From Streptomyces nigra (GTDB taxonomy: Bacteria; Actinomycetota; Actinomycetes; Streptomycetales; Streptomycetaceae): a DNA stretch of 64,000 nucleotides. Positions within the stretch are counted from its first letter, which is position 1; the number at the start of each line of letters is the position of its first letter. This document shows positions 55,995 to 63,899 of this stretch, in pieces. The notes under the pieces are model-generated. The model did no database searches and had not been told where the DNA came from. It saw only the letters and a program-made list of their open reading frames with translations. The position numbers were made by a program, and so were the translations under genes. The DNA lies in the NCBI RefSeq assembly GCF_003074055.1, contig NZ_CP029043.1, positions 1,178,001 through 1,242,000 on the forward strand, read 5' to 3'.

Positions 55995-56557
55995 GGTCTG
56001 CCTCCGGTCCCGACCCGCGTCATGATCTCGCAGAGCGCCCGGTCGTCGAAGATGCGGGAGGTCGGGATCCGCACGGTGGTGCGGCGCCGTCCGGTGATCG
56101 CGTGACCGGCGAGGTTGACCCAGTAGCAGCAGTGCCTGAGGTCGAGCCGGTCGTGTCCGGCGCGCAGCCACTGCTCCTGGGACCGGGGCACGATCATCAC
56201 GACGAGGATCTTGTGCACCGAGACCGGGGTGCGGGCGAGCTTCGCCAGATGGGCGTTGTCGAGTGTGAAGGAGAAGAAGCGGCCGGGCGGGTCCGGCGCC
56301 ACCTGGTACGTCGCCTTCAGCTGCACCTTGATGGTGACCTCGTCGTCGACGGTGTGGCCGGGCGCGCTGTGGCTGACGTGCCAGTCGATGCCGTTGTCCG
56401 GGAACGGCTGGGACAGCGAGCATCCCGCCGCCGCGGCCACCGCGTGCAGATAGCCCACCTGGAGCGTCTCCATGCACGCGGTGGTGGCGAGTGAACCGCG
56501 AGAAGGGCCCGTCCGTCCGGGCAGCAGCCCGTCCCGCTCGGGCTGCGCGATCGCCAT
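55991..56557 (-). CDS. DUF4365 protein, PD-(D/E)XK nuclease-like
   Basis: 188 residues. The pattern [10 protein letters not shown] (Asp58) ... [14 protein letters not shown] (Gln79-Leu-Lys81) resembles the D...Q/E-x-K catalytic core of PD-(D/E)XK nucleases, and DUF4365 is a known member-like family. The rest ([28 protein letters not shown]...[17 protein letters not shown]) fits that family. Substrate and biology are unknown; relatives occur in defence and other contexts. ATG 56557 ([10 protein letters not shown]). Coupled to the unknown 409-residue protein; divergent from the exonuclease gene with 166 bases between. Confidence 0.85.
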   Translation of the reverse strand: MAIAQPERDGLLPGRTGPSRGSLATTACMETLQVGYLHAVAAAAGCSLSQPFPDNGIDWHVSHSAPGHTVDDEVTIKVQLKATYQVAPDPPGRFFSFTLDNAHLAKLARTPVSVHKILVVMIVPRSQEQWLRAGHDRLDLRHCCYWVNLAGHAITGRRRTTVRIPTSRIFDDRALCEIMTRVGTGGRP

Positions 56558-56723
56558 GACGAACAGCCTTCCCAGCAAGTGAATCCCCGTGACGGGCCGC
56601 TGAACTGCAAAGACCCGTACTCCTGTTGTCTCCTTCCGGCGTACGCCGCAAACAGCCCGGGTATCACCAAACGGGCAGAAGACGGTACGTCAGCTGCCAC
56701 GGACGGACGAGGAGTTGAGCGGT

Positions 56724-57449
56724 ATGGCGTGCTGGTACGAAGGCCCGCTGGCGGCATTCGACACGGAGACGACAGGCGTGGACGTCGAGACCGACCGGAT
56801 CGTTTCGGCGGCCGTCGTCGTCCAGGACGCCCCGGGGACCCGGCCCCGGGTGACGCGCTGGCTGGTGAACCCGGGCGTGCCGGTGCCGGAGGCGGCGACG
56901 GCGGTGCACGGACTGACGGAGGATCACCTCCAGCGCCACGGCCGCTGGCCGGCGCCGGTGATGCAGGAGATAGCCGAGGAGCTGGCGGTGCAGGCGACGG
57001 CGGGCCGCCCGCTCGTGGTGATGAACGCGCCGTTCGATCTGACGCTGCTGGACCGCGAGTTGAGGCGGCACCGCGCCTCGTCGCTGTCCCGCTGGTTCGA
57101 GACGCGGTCGCTGACGGTGCTCGACCCACGCGTCCTCGACAAGCATCTGGACCGCTACCGCAAGGGGCGCCGCACCCTGACCGACCTCTGCGCGCACTAC
57201 GAGGTCGAGCTGGAGGACGCGCACGACGCGGCGGCCGACGCGCTGGCGTCGCTGGAGGTCGTGCGCGCGGTGGGCCGGCGCTTCGCTGCCCGGCTGGAGC
57301 GGCTGTCCCCGGCGGAGCTGCACACGCTCCAGGCGGTGTGGCACGCGGCGCAGGCCCGTGGCCTGCAGGCGTGGTTCGCGCGCAGCGGCACGGAGGAGTC
57401 GGTGGACCCGGCGTGGCCGCTGCGCCCGGATCTCCCGGCGGCGGCCTGA
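56724..57449 (+). CDS. DnaQ-like DEDDh 3'-5' exonuclease
   Basis: 241 residues. The four catalytic acids and His are in place: AFDTETTGV (Asp-Glu), MNAPFDLTLLDREL (Asp), and HDAAADALASLEV (His-x4-Asp). After about residue 190 comes a Leu/Ala helical tail (LERLSPAELHTLQAVWHAAQARGLQAWFARSG). Function is probably 3'-5' exonucleolytic processing of DNA or RNA. ATG 56724 is preceded by GAGGAG nine bases upstream; an in-frame TTG at 56715 is too close to it. Divergently transcribed from the DUF4365 pair. Confidence 0.93.
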   Translation: MACWYEGPLAAFDTETTGVDVETDRIVSAAVVVQDAPGTRPRVTRWLVNPGVPVPEAATAVHGLTEDHLQRHGRWPAPVMQEIAEELAVQATAGRPLVVMNAPFDLTLLDRELRRHRASSLSRWFETRSLTVLDPRVLDKHLDRYRKGRRTLTDLCAHYEVELEDAHDAAADALASLEVVRAVGRRFAARLERLSPAELHTLQAVWHAAQARGLQAWFARSGTEESVDPAWPLRPDLPAAA

Positions 57450-57487
57450 ACGGCTGCGGTCTCGAAGGCCGCGACCTGAACAGCGGA

Positions 57488-57518
57488 AAAGCCGACCCGC
57501 GTCAGGCGGACCGGCTTT
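57488..57518 (-). terminator. terminator-like hairpin after the first tRNA-Val gene
   Basis: AAAGCCG 57488-57494 pairs with CGGCTTT 57512-57518; partial inner pairing CCGC/GCGG. It is 7 bases after the tRNA 3' end on the minus strand and gives a short U-rich tail (CTTTTCCGC). Confidence 0.6.
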
Positions 57519-57525
57519 CTCCCGG

Positions 57526-57597
57526 TGGGCGATACTGGGTTCGAACCAGTGACCTCTTCGGTGTGAACGAAGCGCTCTCCCACTGAGCTAATCGCCC
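57526..57597 (-). tRNA. tRNA-Val (anticodon CAC)
   Basis: 72-base cloverleaf on the minus strand: acceptor GGGCGAT/ATCGCCC, D arm GCTC..GAGC, anticodon stem CTTCG/CGAAG with loop TTCACAC (anticodon CAC, reads GUG), and T arm CTGGTTCGAACCAG. The 3' CCA is not encoded. Identical to the copy at 60957-61028. On the complementary strand it is read as GGGCGATACTGGG.... Confidence 0.97.
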
Positions 57598-57636
57598 GGG
57601 AACGCACTGAACAATACAGGTCCCCGCGCGGTTCCT

Positions 57637-58095
57637 TCAAACCGCTTGCCGCCCCTCGGCGAGGAGCGCCAGCAGGCCGCGGTGTCCCGCGCGCATCATC
57701 AGCCGGTGGTTGGCCCGGAAGACGGGCCGGCCCGGTACCGCGAGCCTGCGCAGCAACGGCTTGTTGACGTCGACGACCTGGTCGTAGCGGGCCCGGCACC
57801 CGTCGCCGTGCGGGGTGACCGTCCAGCGCGCCCAGCCGTCGAGGTCACCGGAGACGGCGATCTCCAGGACCCCGGCCGCCCGGTCGCGCCGCACCTCGCG
57901 GGCCGTGAAGGTGAGGTCGTAGGGGAGGAAGGACCGGACGGTGATCACCCCGGTGGTGCCGTCGGTCCTGCGCACCGAGCGGACCTGCGGCCACCAGCGC
58001 GGATAGTCCTCGACCCGCTCCAGCACCTCCAGGACGACGGCCGGGGTCGCCGGGAGGACCCAGAGGCTGCGGAAGCGGTAGTGACTCCAGTCCAT
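57637..58095 (-). CDS. SRPBCC (START-like) domain protein
   Basis: 152 residues, polyketide cyclase/SRPBCC family. It opens MDWSHYRFRSLWVLPATPAVVLEVLERVEDYPRWWPQVRSVRR, the standard first strand and helix with WWP, and continues [59 protein letters not shown], ending in an amphipathic helix. It may bind a hydrophobic ligand; no enzyme role is apparent. ATG 58095. It lies between the two identical tRNA-Val genes and is divergent from the large membrane protein. Confidence 0.88.
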   Translation of the reverse strand: MDWSHYRFRSLWVLPATPAVVLEVLERVEDYPRWWPQVRSVRRTDGTTGVITVRSFLPYDLTFTAREVRRDRAAGVLEIAVSGDLDGWARWTVTPHGDGCRARYDQVVDVNKPLLRRLAVPGRPVFRANHRLMMRAGHRGLLALLAEGRQAV

Positions 58096-58199
58096 GCACG
58101 AAGTGTGCCCTGCTCCGGCCGGTCCGCACGCCGACTGAGTACGTCCTCTGAGTACCCGCACTCATGCCGGGCGGTCGTGACGCGGACCACACTCCGTCT

Positions 58200-60584
58200 A
58201 TGACGCACATTCCGCCACCGGCCGAGGAGTTGCGGCTCCTGGATCTGGAGCTGCGCCGACTGGACGCCCGCCGGGCCCAGTTGCTGCACCGTCGCGCCTG
58301 GCTGGTCACGGCCCTCCACGCGGCCGCGCCCCAGGCCCCCGCGCCCGTCGCCCCGCCGCGCCCCGAGGCCTCGGCGCCCCGGGTGCAGAACGTCCTGCTG
58401 CTGCTCGGCGGTGTGCTGCTCACCATCGCGGCGATCGCGTTCACCCTGGTCAGCTGGGGTGACCTGGGGATCGCGGGGCGGGCGCTGGTGCTGGGCGCCG
58501 TCACGGTGGCGGTGCTCGCGGCGCCGGTGCCGCTGCTGAAGCGGGGGCTGCGCTCGACGGCCGAGTCGGTTGCGGGCCTCGGGCTCGCGCTGACGGTGCT
58601 CGACGCGTACGCGCTGCACGCGGCGGCGCTGCCCGGCACGGACGGCACCGGGTACTCGGCAGTCGCCTCGGCGACGCTGGCCGCTCTGTGGACGGCGTAC
58701 GGCCTGCTGCCGCGCGCCTCGGCCCTGCGCCTGCCCCTGCCGGCCGCCCTGGTGGCCGCCCAACTGCCGCTCGTGCTGGGGGCGGTGGCCGCCGACGCGG
58801 GAGTGCGTATGGTCACCCTCGCCGTGCTGGTGACGGCTGCGTGCGACACGGCCGTGGCGCTGCGGATGTCCGCCCGGCCCGTCCGGCTGACCGCCGTCGT
58901 CGGCGCCTACGGCCTGGGCGTCTCGGGGGTGTGGGCGGCCGGCTGGCTGTCGTGGACGGCCACCGGCCCGAGCGCCGCCGCCCGTGCGGCGGCGCTCCTC
59001 CTCCTCGCCGCAGGCGTCGTGCTGACGGCCGCGTGGCAGCCGGCGGCCGGACGCCAGGCAGGCGGCCTGGCCCTGGCGGCCGGCCTCCTCACGGTCGCCG
59101 CGGCCGGCGGTACGGTCCGGCCCGCGCTGCCCGCCGAGTGGACGGTCCCGACGTATCTGGCCTGCGGCATGGCCCTGCTGGCCGTGGCCCGGCCGGCCCG
59201 GCTGCCGCAGGCGGTGCGTCAGGGCCTGGTCCACGCCTCCGCCGTCGTACAGGGGCTGGCCCTGCTGTGGACGCTGCCGCCGGTGGCGCTCGCGCTGACG
59301 GGTCCGGTCTCCTGGATCGAGCGGGTGTGGTCGGGGGCGCCCGGAACCGTGCGGACGGCGGTCACCGCCGACGCGCCATGGCCCCCGCACACCGGGACGG
59401 CGCCCCTCGTCCTGGCGGCCGTCGCCGGTGTCCTGTTCCTGACGCGCGACGCGGTCGGACGGGCCCGGGCCCTGACCGGGGTGCTGGTCCTCGGCTGGGC
59501 GACGGCGCTGGTGCTCCCGGCGGTGCTCGACGTCCCGTACGCCGTGGGTCTGGTGGCCCTCGGCTGCACCACCGCCGGGGCGCTCGCGGCGGCCGTCTGG
59601 ATCCCGACGCCCGAGCGGCCCGAACCCCTCCACCTGACCGCCACGATCCTCGCCCTGCTGACCACGCTGCCCCTCGTCCTGCTCTCCCTGGCGGACGAGA
59701 GCGCGACGCTCGCCGTGACGGCCGCCCTCACCGCGCTCTTCGCGGCGGCCTCCTGGACACCGCGCCTCGCGCCGGTCACGGCCCCGGCCGCCCTCGGGTA
59801 CGCGACCGCGCTCGCCTGCGCCTCCGGTGCCGCGGCCGGCTGGCGGGCGCAGGACACCGCCGTCCTGGTCCTGGTGGTCCCGGTGGTGGCGGCGCTGCTG
59901 GCGGCCCGGCTCGGGGACGGCGCCCGCGCGACCGTCCCGGTCGAGGTCACGGGCGCCGTGTCCGCACTGCTCGCCTTCGCTCTGGCGGCCGCGTCCGGTG
60001 ATCTGCCGATGCTGGCCCTGGTCCTCGCGCTGTGCGGGGTGATCGTCTCGGCGACCGCGCTGCGCCCCGGCCGCCGTCTCCTCGCCTTCGCGGGCACCGC
60101 GCTCTTCGTGCCGGCCACGTGGGTGCGCCTCGCGGCGTGGGACGTCGGTACCCCGGAGGCGTACACCCTGCCGGTCACCGTCCCGGCCCTGGTCGTCGGC
60201 TTCCTGAGCAGGCGCCGCGACACGGCCGCCTCCTCCTGGACGGCGTACGGCCCCGGGCTCGCCGCGACGCTCGTGCCGAGTCTGCTGGCCGCGTGGGGCG
60301 ACCCGCACTGGGCGCGCCCCCTGCTGCTGGGCCTGGCCGCGCTGGCGGTCACCCTGCTCGGCGCCCGGCACCATCTGCAGGCGCCGCTCCTGCTCGGCGG
60401 CACGGTGCTCGCCCTGGACGCCCTGCACGAACTCGCCCCATACATCGTCCAGGTGACCGACGCGCTCCCCCGCTGGGTGCCGCCCGCCCTCGCCGGCCTT
60501 CTGCTCCTGGCCGTCGGGGCGACGTACGAACAGCGTCTGCGGGACGCCCGGCGGGTGCGGGACTTCCTGGGCACCATGCGCTGA
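58200..60584 (+). CDS. large polytopic membrane protein of unknown function
   Basis: 794 residues. Short cytoplasmic N-terminus with a coiled-coil-like stretch (EELRLLDLELRRLDARRAQLLHRRAWLV), then about 20 or more hydrophobic helices from residue 65 to the end, extremely Ala/Leu/Val-rich; helices include VLLLLGGVLLTIAAIAFTLVSWGDLG and LVVGFLSRRRD. The opening (NVLLLLGGVLLTIAAIAF, SWGDLG) looks like the DUF2157/SCO-type actinobacterial membrane protein family. No transporter or enzyme motif is visible. ATG 58200. A direct repeat CTGAGTAC (around 58134-58157) is found before its start. Confidence 0.8.
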   Translation: MTHIPPPAEELRLLDLELRRLDARRAQLLHRRAWLVTALHAAAPQAPAPVAPPRPEASAPRVQNVLLLLGGVLLTIAAIAFTLVSWGDLGIAGRALVLGAVTVAVLAAPVPLLKRGLRSTAESVAGLGLALTVLDAYALHAAALPGTDGTGYSAVASATLAALWTAYGLLPRASALRLPLPAALVAAQLPLVLGAVAADAGVRMVTLAVLVTAACDTAVALRMSARPVRLTAVVGAYGLGVSGVWAAGWLSWTATGPSAAARAAALLLLAAGVVLTAAWQPAAGRQAGGLALAAGLLTVAAAGGTVRPALPAEWTVPTYLACGMALLAVARPARLPQAVRQGLVHASAVVQGLALLWTLPPVALALTGPVSWIERVWSGAPGTVRTAVTADAPWPPHTGTAPLVLAAVAGVLFLTRDAVGRARALTGVLVLGWATALVLPAVLDVPYAVGLVALGCTTAGALAAAVWIPTPERPEPLHLTATILALLTTLPLVLLSLADESATLAVTAALTALFAAASWTPRLAPVTAPAALGYATALACASGAAAGWRAQDTAVLVLVVPVVAALLAARLGDGARATVPVEVTGAVSALLAFALAAASGDLPMLALVLALCGVIVSATALRPGRRLLAFAGTALFVPATWVRLAAWDVGTPEAYTLPVTVPALVVGFLSRRRDTAASSWTAYGPGLAATLVPSLLAAWGDPHWARPLLLGLAALAVTLLGARHHLQAPLLLGGTVLALDALHELAPYIVQVTDALPRWVPPALAGLLLLAVGATYEQRLRDARRVRDFLGTMR

Positions 60585-60602
60585 CGGCAGGAGGAGGTAG
60601 CA

Positions 60603-60630
60603 GGGGGACCGCACGGGCACGCGGTCCCCC
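60603..60630 (+). terminator. terminator hairpin after the polytopic membrane protein
   Basis: 10-bp stem GGGGGACCGC 60603-60612 and GCGGTCCCCC 60621-60630, 8-nt loop, 19 bases after the stop codon. Confidence 0.75.
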
Positions 60631-60911
60631 TCGTGCGACCCGCACATGATCGCGCAGCGCATTCCCAGGCCGTATTCCCGCGGGAATTCCGGAAGACGTC
60701 CGGGCGGATTCCCCCCGGGCGCCCGTGTGTTGAACTTCTTCCGGAAGTCCGGGTACGGCCGAAAGTCCGTCTTGACCTTGATCTTCGGATAGTTCCCTTG
60801 GACGCGCGCTGATCATTTCGGTGCGGCGCCCGGGACTCCACTCCGTGTAACGGATCGTCACCGTCCGGTGTCCGGGGCCTCCGACGGGATCAAGGCCGGG
60901 ACGCGGAAACG
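60631..60911. other. gene-free region with palindromes
   Basis: About 280 bases without a recognisable gene, G+C lower than the flanks. It holds a perfect palindrome ATTCCCGCGGGAAT (60674-60687), overlapping TTCCGGAA (60687-60694), and another TTCCGGAA near 60739. TTGACC/TAGTTC-type spacing around 60773 does not match a promoter consensus well. I see no function. Confidence 0.4.
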
Positions 60912-60949
60912 CCGACGGCCCGCCTGTGGTCTCACAGGCGGGCCGTCGG
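60912..60949 (-). terminator. terminator hairpin after the second tRNA-Val gene
   Basis: Perfect 17-bp stem, arms 60912-60928 and 60933-60949 with loop GTCT, 8 bases downstream of the tRNA on the minus strand. Confidence 0.8.
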
Positions 60950-60956
60950 ATCCGGG

Positions 60957-61028
60957 TGGGCGATACTGGGTTCGAACCAGTGACCTCTTCGGTGTGAACG
61001 AAGCGCTCTCCCACTGAGCTAATCGCCC
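60957..61028 (-). tRNA. tRNA-Val (anticodon CAC), second copy
   Basis: Same 72-base tRNA as at 57526-57597: same acceptor, D, anticodon (CAC) and T arms, no encoded CCA. Its downstream hairpin differs, so the duplication covers little more than the tRNA itself. Confidence 0.97.
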
Positions 61029-61115
61029 CGGCGCAGACAGAACATTACCCCATGTCAGGGGGTGCGGGTGACCGCCCCGAGCGGAGCCGGGAGGACGCCC
61101 GCGCCCCCCGCGGGC

Positions 61116-61574
61116 TCACTGGTCCTTGATCTTCCAGGGCATGACGACGCCGAACTTCCACAGGTAGATCCCCACCAGTACGGCGATGATCACCAGACCG
61201 ACCGAGGTCAGGACGATGTTCCGCCGGCGGACCCTCGGGTCGAGCGCCCTCTGGGCCGCCTCCGTGACCTTGCGCTTGGTCCAGCGCAGCACCAGCTGGG
61301 CCCAGACGAACTCGGTCGCCCAGATCGCCATGCCGCCGAAGATCACTACCCAGCCTGGGCCGGGCAGCGGCAGCATGACGATCCCCGCGCCCACGACCGC
61401 CAGGCCGATGATGAAGACGCCCACCTGCCAGCTCAGGTGCAGCAGGCGCCGCGCCTTGACGAACTCGGGCGCCCGGGATCCCAGGGCCCGCTCAGCGTCG
61501 TCCCGCGCCTTGCTCACGTGCGTCCTTTCGGACGCCACGGCGGCGCCCCCGGACTCGTCACTCCCCGTATTCAT
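61116..61574 (-). CDS. PGPGW membrane protein (TIGR02611-like)
   Basis: 152 residues. Two to four membrane helices: HLSWQVGVFIIGLAVVGAGIVMLPLPGPGWVVIFGGMAIWATEFVWAQLVLRW and RRNIVLTSVGLVIIAVLVGIYLWKFGVVMPW. The PLPGPGW motif marks the family often called TIGR02611. Function unknown. ATG 61574 (MNTGSDESG) is preceded by a spacer rich in CCG. Divergent from ssgB, which lies 190 bases away. Confidence 0.85.
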   Translation of the reverse strand: MNTGSDESGGAAVASERTHVSKARDDAERALGSRAPEFVKARRLLHLSWQVGVFIIGLAVVGAGIVMLPLPGPGWVVIFGGMAIWATEFVWAQLVLRWTKRKVTEAAQRALDPRVRRRNIVLTSVGLVIIAVLVGIYLWKFGVVMPWKIKDQ

Positions 61575-61680
61575 ACGGCCAAACCCTACCGGACCGAATC
61601 CGGTCACCGAAATGGTCGTACCGCGCGAACGGGTTCTCGGCCGGAAGAGTTACGTAATCCCACGCAAAACACTCAGAGGG

Positions 61681-61704
61681 GTTTACAACGGCACCGTAGG
61701 TGGC
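61681..61704 (+). promoter_or_regulatory. candidate sigma-H-type ssgB promoter
   Basis: GTTT at 61681-61684 and GGTGGC at 61699-61704 are spaced 14 bases, similar to the SigB/SigH-family pattern GTTT-N14-16-GGGTA. ssgB is known to be controlled by SigH in S. coelicolor. The second half is only a partial match, so this is tentative. Confidence 0.3.
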
Positions 61705-61765
61705 ATGTCGATTTCGCCGACGTGCGAATCCCCGAGCGCACACTGAGCGAAAGGCCCTGGCGCTT

Positions 61766-62179
61766 ATGAACACCACGGTCAGCTGCGAGCTGCACCTGCG
61801 CCTCGTTGTGTCGAGCGAGTCCTCCCTGCCTGTCCCCGCAGGCCTGCGGTACGACACGGCCGACCCCTACGCCGTGCACGCCACCTTCCACACCGGAGCC
61901 GAGGAGACCGTCGAGTGGGTGTTCGCCCGCGACCTCCTCGCCGAGGGCCTCCACCGGCCCACCGGTACCGGCGACGTCCGTGTCTGGCCGTCGCGCAGTC
62001 ATGGTCAGGGGGTCGTCTGCATCGCCCTGAGCTCGCCCGAGGGCGAGGCACTGCTCGAGGCCCCCGCGCGAGCCCTGGAGTCCTTCCTGAAGCGGACGGA
62101 CGCCGCCGTGCCCCCCGGTACGGAACACCGTCACTTCGACCTCGACCAGGAGCTCTCGCACATCCTGGCGGAAAGCTAG
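61766..62179 (+). CDS. ssgB: sporulation-specific division protein SsgB
   Basis: SsgA-like protein that marks future septum sites and recruits FtsZ in aerial hyphae. 137 residues, apparently identical or nearly so to the well known protein: MNTTVSCELHLRLVVSSESSLPVPAGLRYDTADPYAVHATFHTGAEETVEWVFARDLLAEGLHRPTGTGDVRVWPSRS, ending SHILAES. SsgB is the most conserved member of the SALP family and is diagnostic of morphologically complex actinomycetes. I chose ATG 61766 on family length; the open frame extends upstream without support. Divergent from the PGPGW gene. Confidence 0.99.
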   Translation: MNTTVSCELHLRLVVSSESSLPVPAGLRYDTADPYAVHATFHTGAEETVEWVFARDLLAEGLHRPTGTGDVRVWPSRSHGQGVVCIALSSPEGEALLEAPARALESFLKRTDAAVPPGTEHRHFDLDQELSHILAES

Positions 62180-62255
62180 GGCGAGATCCCCGCAAGCCGC
62201 CCGGCGCCGTCGACTCGGGGTGACGGCTCGGGCCAGGACAACCGCATAGGCAGGC

Positions 62256-62294
62256 CACCGGCGCCGTCCTCGCACCGCGAGGGCGGCGCCGGTG
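62256..62294 (+). terminator. ssgB terminator hairpin
   Basis: Arms CACCGGCGCCG 62256-62266 and CGGCGCCGGTG 62284-62294, with CCTCG/CGAGG pairing inside, 76 bases after the ssgB stop. The remaining 200 bases to the next start hold another short hairpin (GGGGCC/GGCCCC near 62300-62317) and no gene. Confidence 0.75.
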
Positions 62295-62503
62295 TGTCGG
62301 GGCCTGTGGGGGCCCCTGAGGGCTCTGGTGCGTCGCCAGGGCACCGGACGGCCGTTCCGCCCGCCCATGGGAACCGTGGGCGGGCCCCGGGCGTTCTATT
62401 CGAAGCCATGTGCGGACGACGGCGGTGTGCCGGCGGCGTGAGCCACTACCATCGGCCAGCATCGGCGGGCGCCCACGCCCACCTCCAGGCCAGGGAGCAG
62501 AAC

Positions 62504-63064
62504 GTGCTGATCACCCATGACGCCCGGTGCGCACTCGATGTCGTGGTGGATCTGGTGAACACCGCGCCGGACGAGGACGGCGGCGAGGACGGGCTGTCGG
62601 ACATCACGGCCCTTGCCGACTTCGTACGAAAGCACGACATCAGCGATGTCGGGGTGCTGTCCGAGTTCGATCTGTCGGCGGTGCGCAAGGTGCGCGGCCG
62701 GTTCGCGTCGATCTTCGCGGCGTCGGACCCGAGGGCCGCGGCCGGGCTGATCAACGAACTCGTGGCGGCGGCGGGCACCACTCCGCGCCTCACCGACCAC
62801 GACGGCCACGGCTGGCATGTGCACTACTTCGCCCCGGGCGCGTCCGTGGCGGACCATCTCGCGGCCGACTGCGGCATGGCGCTGGCCTTCTTCGTGGTGG
62901 CCGGGGAGCAGGAGCGGCTGCGGCGCTGCGAGGCACCGGACTGCCGGCACGCCTTCGTGGACCTGTCGCGCAACCGTTCGCGCCGGTACTGCGACAGCCG
63001 GACCTGCGGCAACCGTCTGCATGTGGCCGCCTACCGGGCGCGCCGCAAGGAGGCCACCGGCTGA
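62504..63064 (+). CDS. CGNR zinc-finger (ABATE/DUF1470-type) putative regulator
   Basis: 186 residues. N-terminal ABATE-type domain starts MLITHDARCALDVVVDLVNTAPDEDG...ITALADFVRKHDISDV, and the C-terminal CGNR zinc finger is CEAPDCRHAFVDLSRNRSRRYCDSRTCGNRLHVAAYRARR with Cys142, Cys147, Cys163 and Cys168-Gly-Asn-Arg171, followed by a basic helix. Such proteins are thought to be stress-related transcriptional regulators. GTG 62504 with GGGAGC upstream; the open frame extends further without support. Confidence 0.92.
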   Translation: MLITHDARCALDVVVDLVNTAPDEDGGEDGLSDITALADFVRKHDISDVGVLSEFDLSAVRKVRGRFASIFAASDPRAAAGLINELVAAAGTTPRLTDHDGHGWHVHYFAPGASVADHLAADCGMALAFFVVAGEQERLRRCEAPDCRHAFVDLSRNRSRRYCDSRTCGNRLHVAAYRARRKEATG

Positions 63065-63146
63065 GAGGCTGAGACGCCGGGCGGACACGCGGACGGGGGC
63101 CTGGACGCGGGCCCCGGCGGGTGGCGCCGGGGACCGCGGGTACGGC

Positions 63147-63299
63147 TCAGAGCAGCAGCAGATCGTGCAGCGCAGCCATGAGCAGCAGACACCCGATCAC
63201 CGCAAGGAAGATCATCAGCGGTGGCTGGGAAAGGGCGAAGAGGCACCCACGAGGCTCGTCCTGAGGTGGCGCGGCCTCGCTCTGTGTCGTGTCCAGCAT
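63147..63299 (-). CDS. small hydrophobic membrane protein
   Basis: 50 residues, MLDTTQSEAAPPQDEPRGCLFALSQPPLMIFLAVIGCLLLMAALHDLLLL: polar N-terminal half with a Pro, then one membrane helix at about 28-48 that ends at the C-terminus. No family recognised, and the start is uncertain (an upstream in-frame ATG at 63404 would give 85 residues). Convergent with the CGNR gene. Confidence 0.5.
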   Translation of the reverse strand: MLDTTQSEAAPPQDEPRGCLFALSQPPLMIFLAVIGCLLLMAALHDLLLL

Positions 63300-63455
63300 C
63301 TCGCGGGCGATGATGGCGCAGACGGACCCCGCTCCGCGATCAACACGCCCGGAATGAGCGGGTGTTCGCTGTATTCCGTGATGTCCGGTCCGAGTCGTGA
63401 TCATTCGGGGCCGGACGGCGACCCACTGTGTCGCTTCGCTCCGGAAACGCCCCGG

Positions 63456-63899
63456 TCAGATGCCGTGCTTCTTCAGAATGGCCTCGATGTCGCTGAAGTC
63501 GTCGGCGGGCTCGGCGCGCGGGGCGCTCGCGGGCCGCTTCGACGGCTTGGACCCCTCCCCCAGCGAGGGCGCGGACGCCGCAGGCGCCACTGCCTCGCGG
63601 CGCTCGGCCGCCCGGGCCTCCTTGCGCTCCTTGCGCGTGCCGCCGCGGCGGCGCTCCACCGCGCGGCTGGTCGCGAACAGCACCCAGGACAGCCCCAGCA
63701 CACCGAAGCCCACCCAGGCCGTCGGGCTGAAGGCGGTGTCGGCCAGCCACTCGACGACCCCGGTCATCACCAGCCCCAGGGGCACCAGCGCGTACGCCGC
63801 GATACGCGTGGCCGCGAGGAAACGCTTGCGGTACGCCGTGACCGCCGCGATGCCCAGGCCGGCCGCGGCGACGGCGGAACAGACGGTCTCGGCGATCAT
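63456..63899 (-). CDS. three-helix membrane protein of unknown function
   Basis: 147 residues. Hydrophobic segments at about 1-20 (MIAETVCSAVAAAGLGIAAVTAY), 30-50 (IAAYALVPLGLVMTGVVEWL) and 57-78 (PTAWVGFGVLGLSWVLFATSRAV), then a charged, Arg/Glu/Ala-rich and Ser/Pro-rich tail ending DDFSDIEAILKKHGI. No family recognised. I chose ATG 63899 (MIAETVCSAV) although a longer frame exists. Confidence 0.75.
   Translation of the reverse strand: MIAETVCSAVAAAGLGIAAVTAYRKRFLAATRIAAYALVPLGLVMTGVVEWLADTAFSPTAWVGFGVLGLSWVLFATSRAVERRRGGTRKERKEARAAERREAVAPAASAPSLGEGSKPSKRPASAPRAEPADDFSDIEAILKKHGI

Noticed and set aside
57945..60662. A minus-strand open frame of 905 codons opposite the polytopic membrane protein
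   Set aside because: Repetitive Arg/Gly/Gln/Asp composition; the plus strand has a clear multi-helix membrane protein with a start and a terminator.
57526..61028. The two tRNA-Val genes as attachment sites of an integrated element
   Set aside because: No integrase, excisionase or replication genes lie between them; the enclosed genes look like ordinary chromosomal genes.
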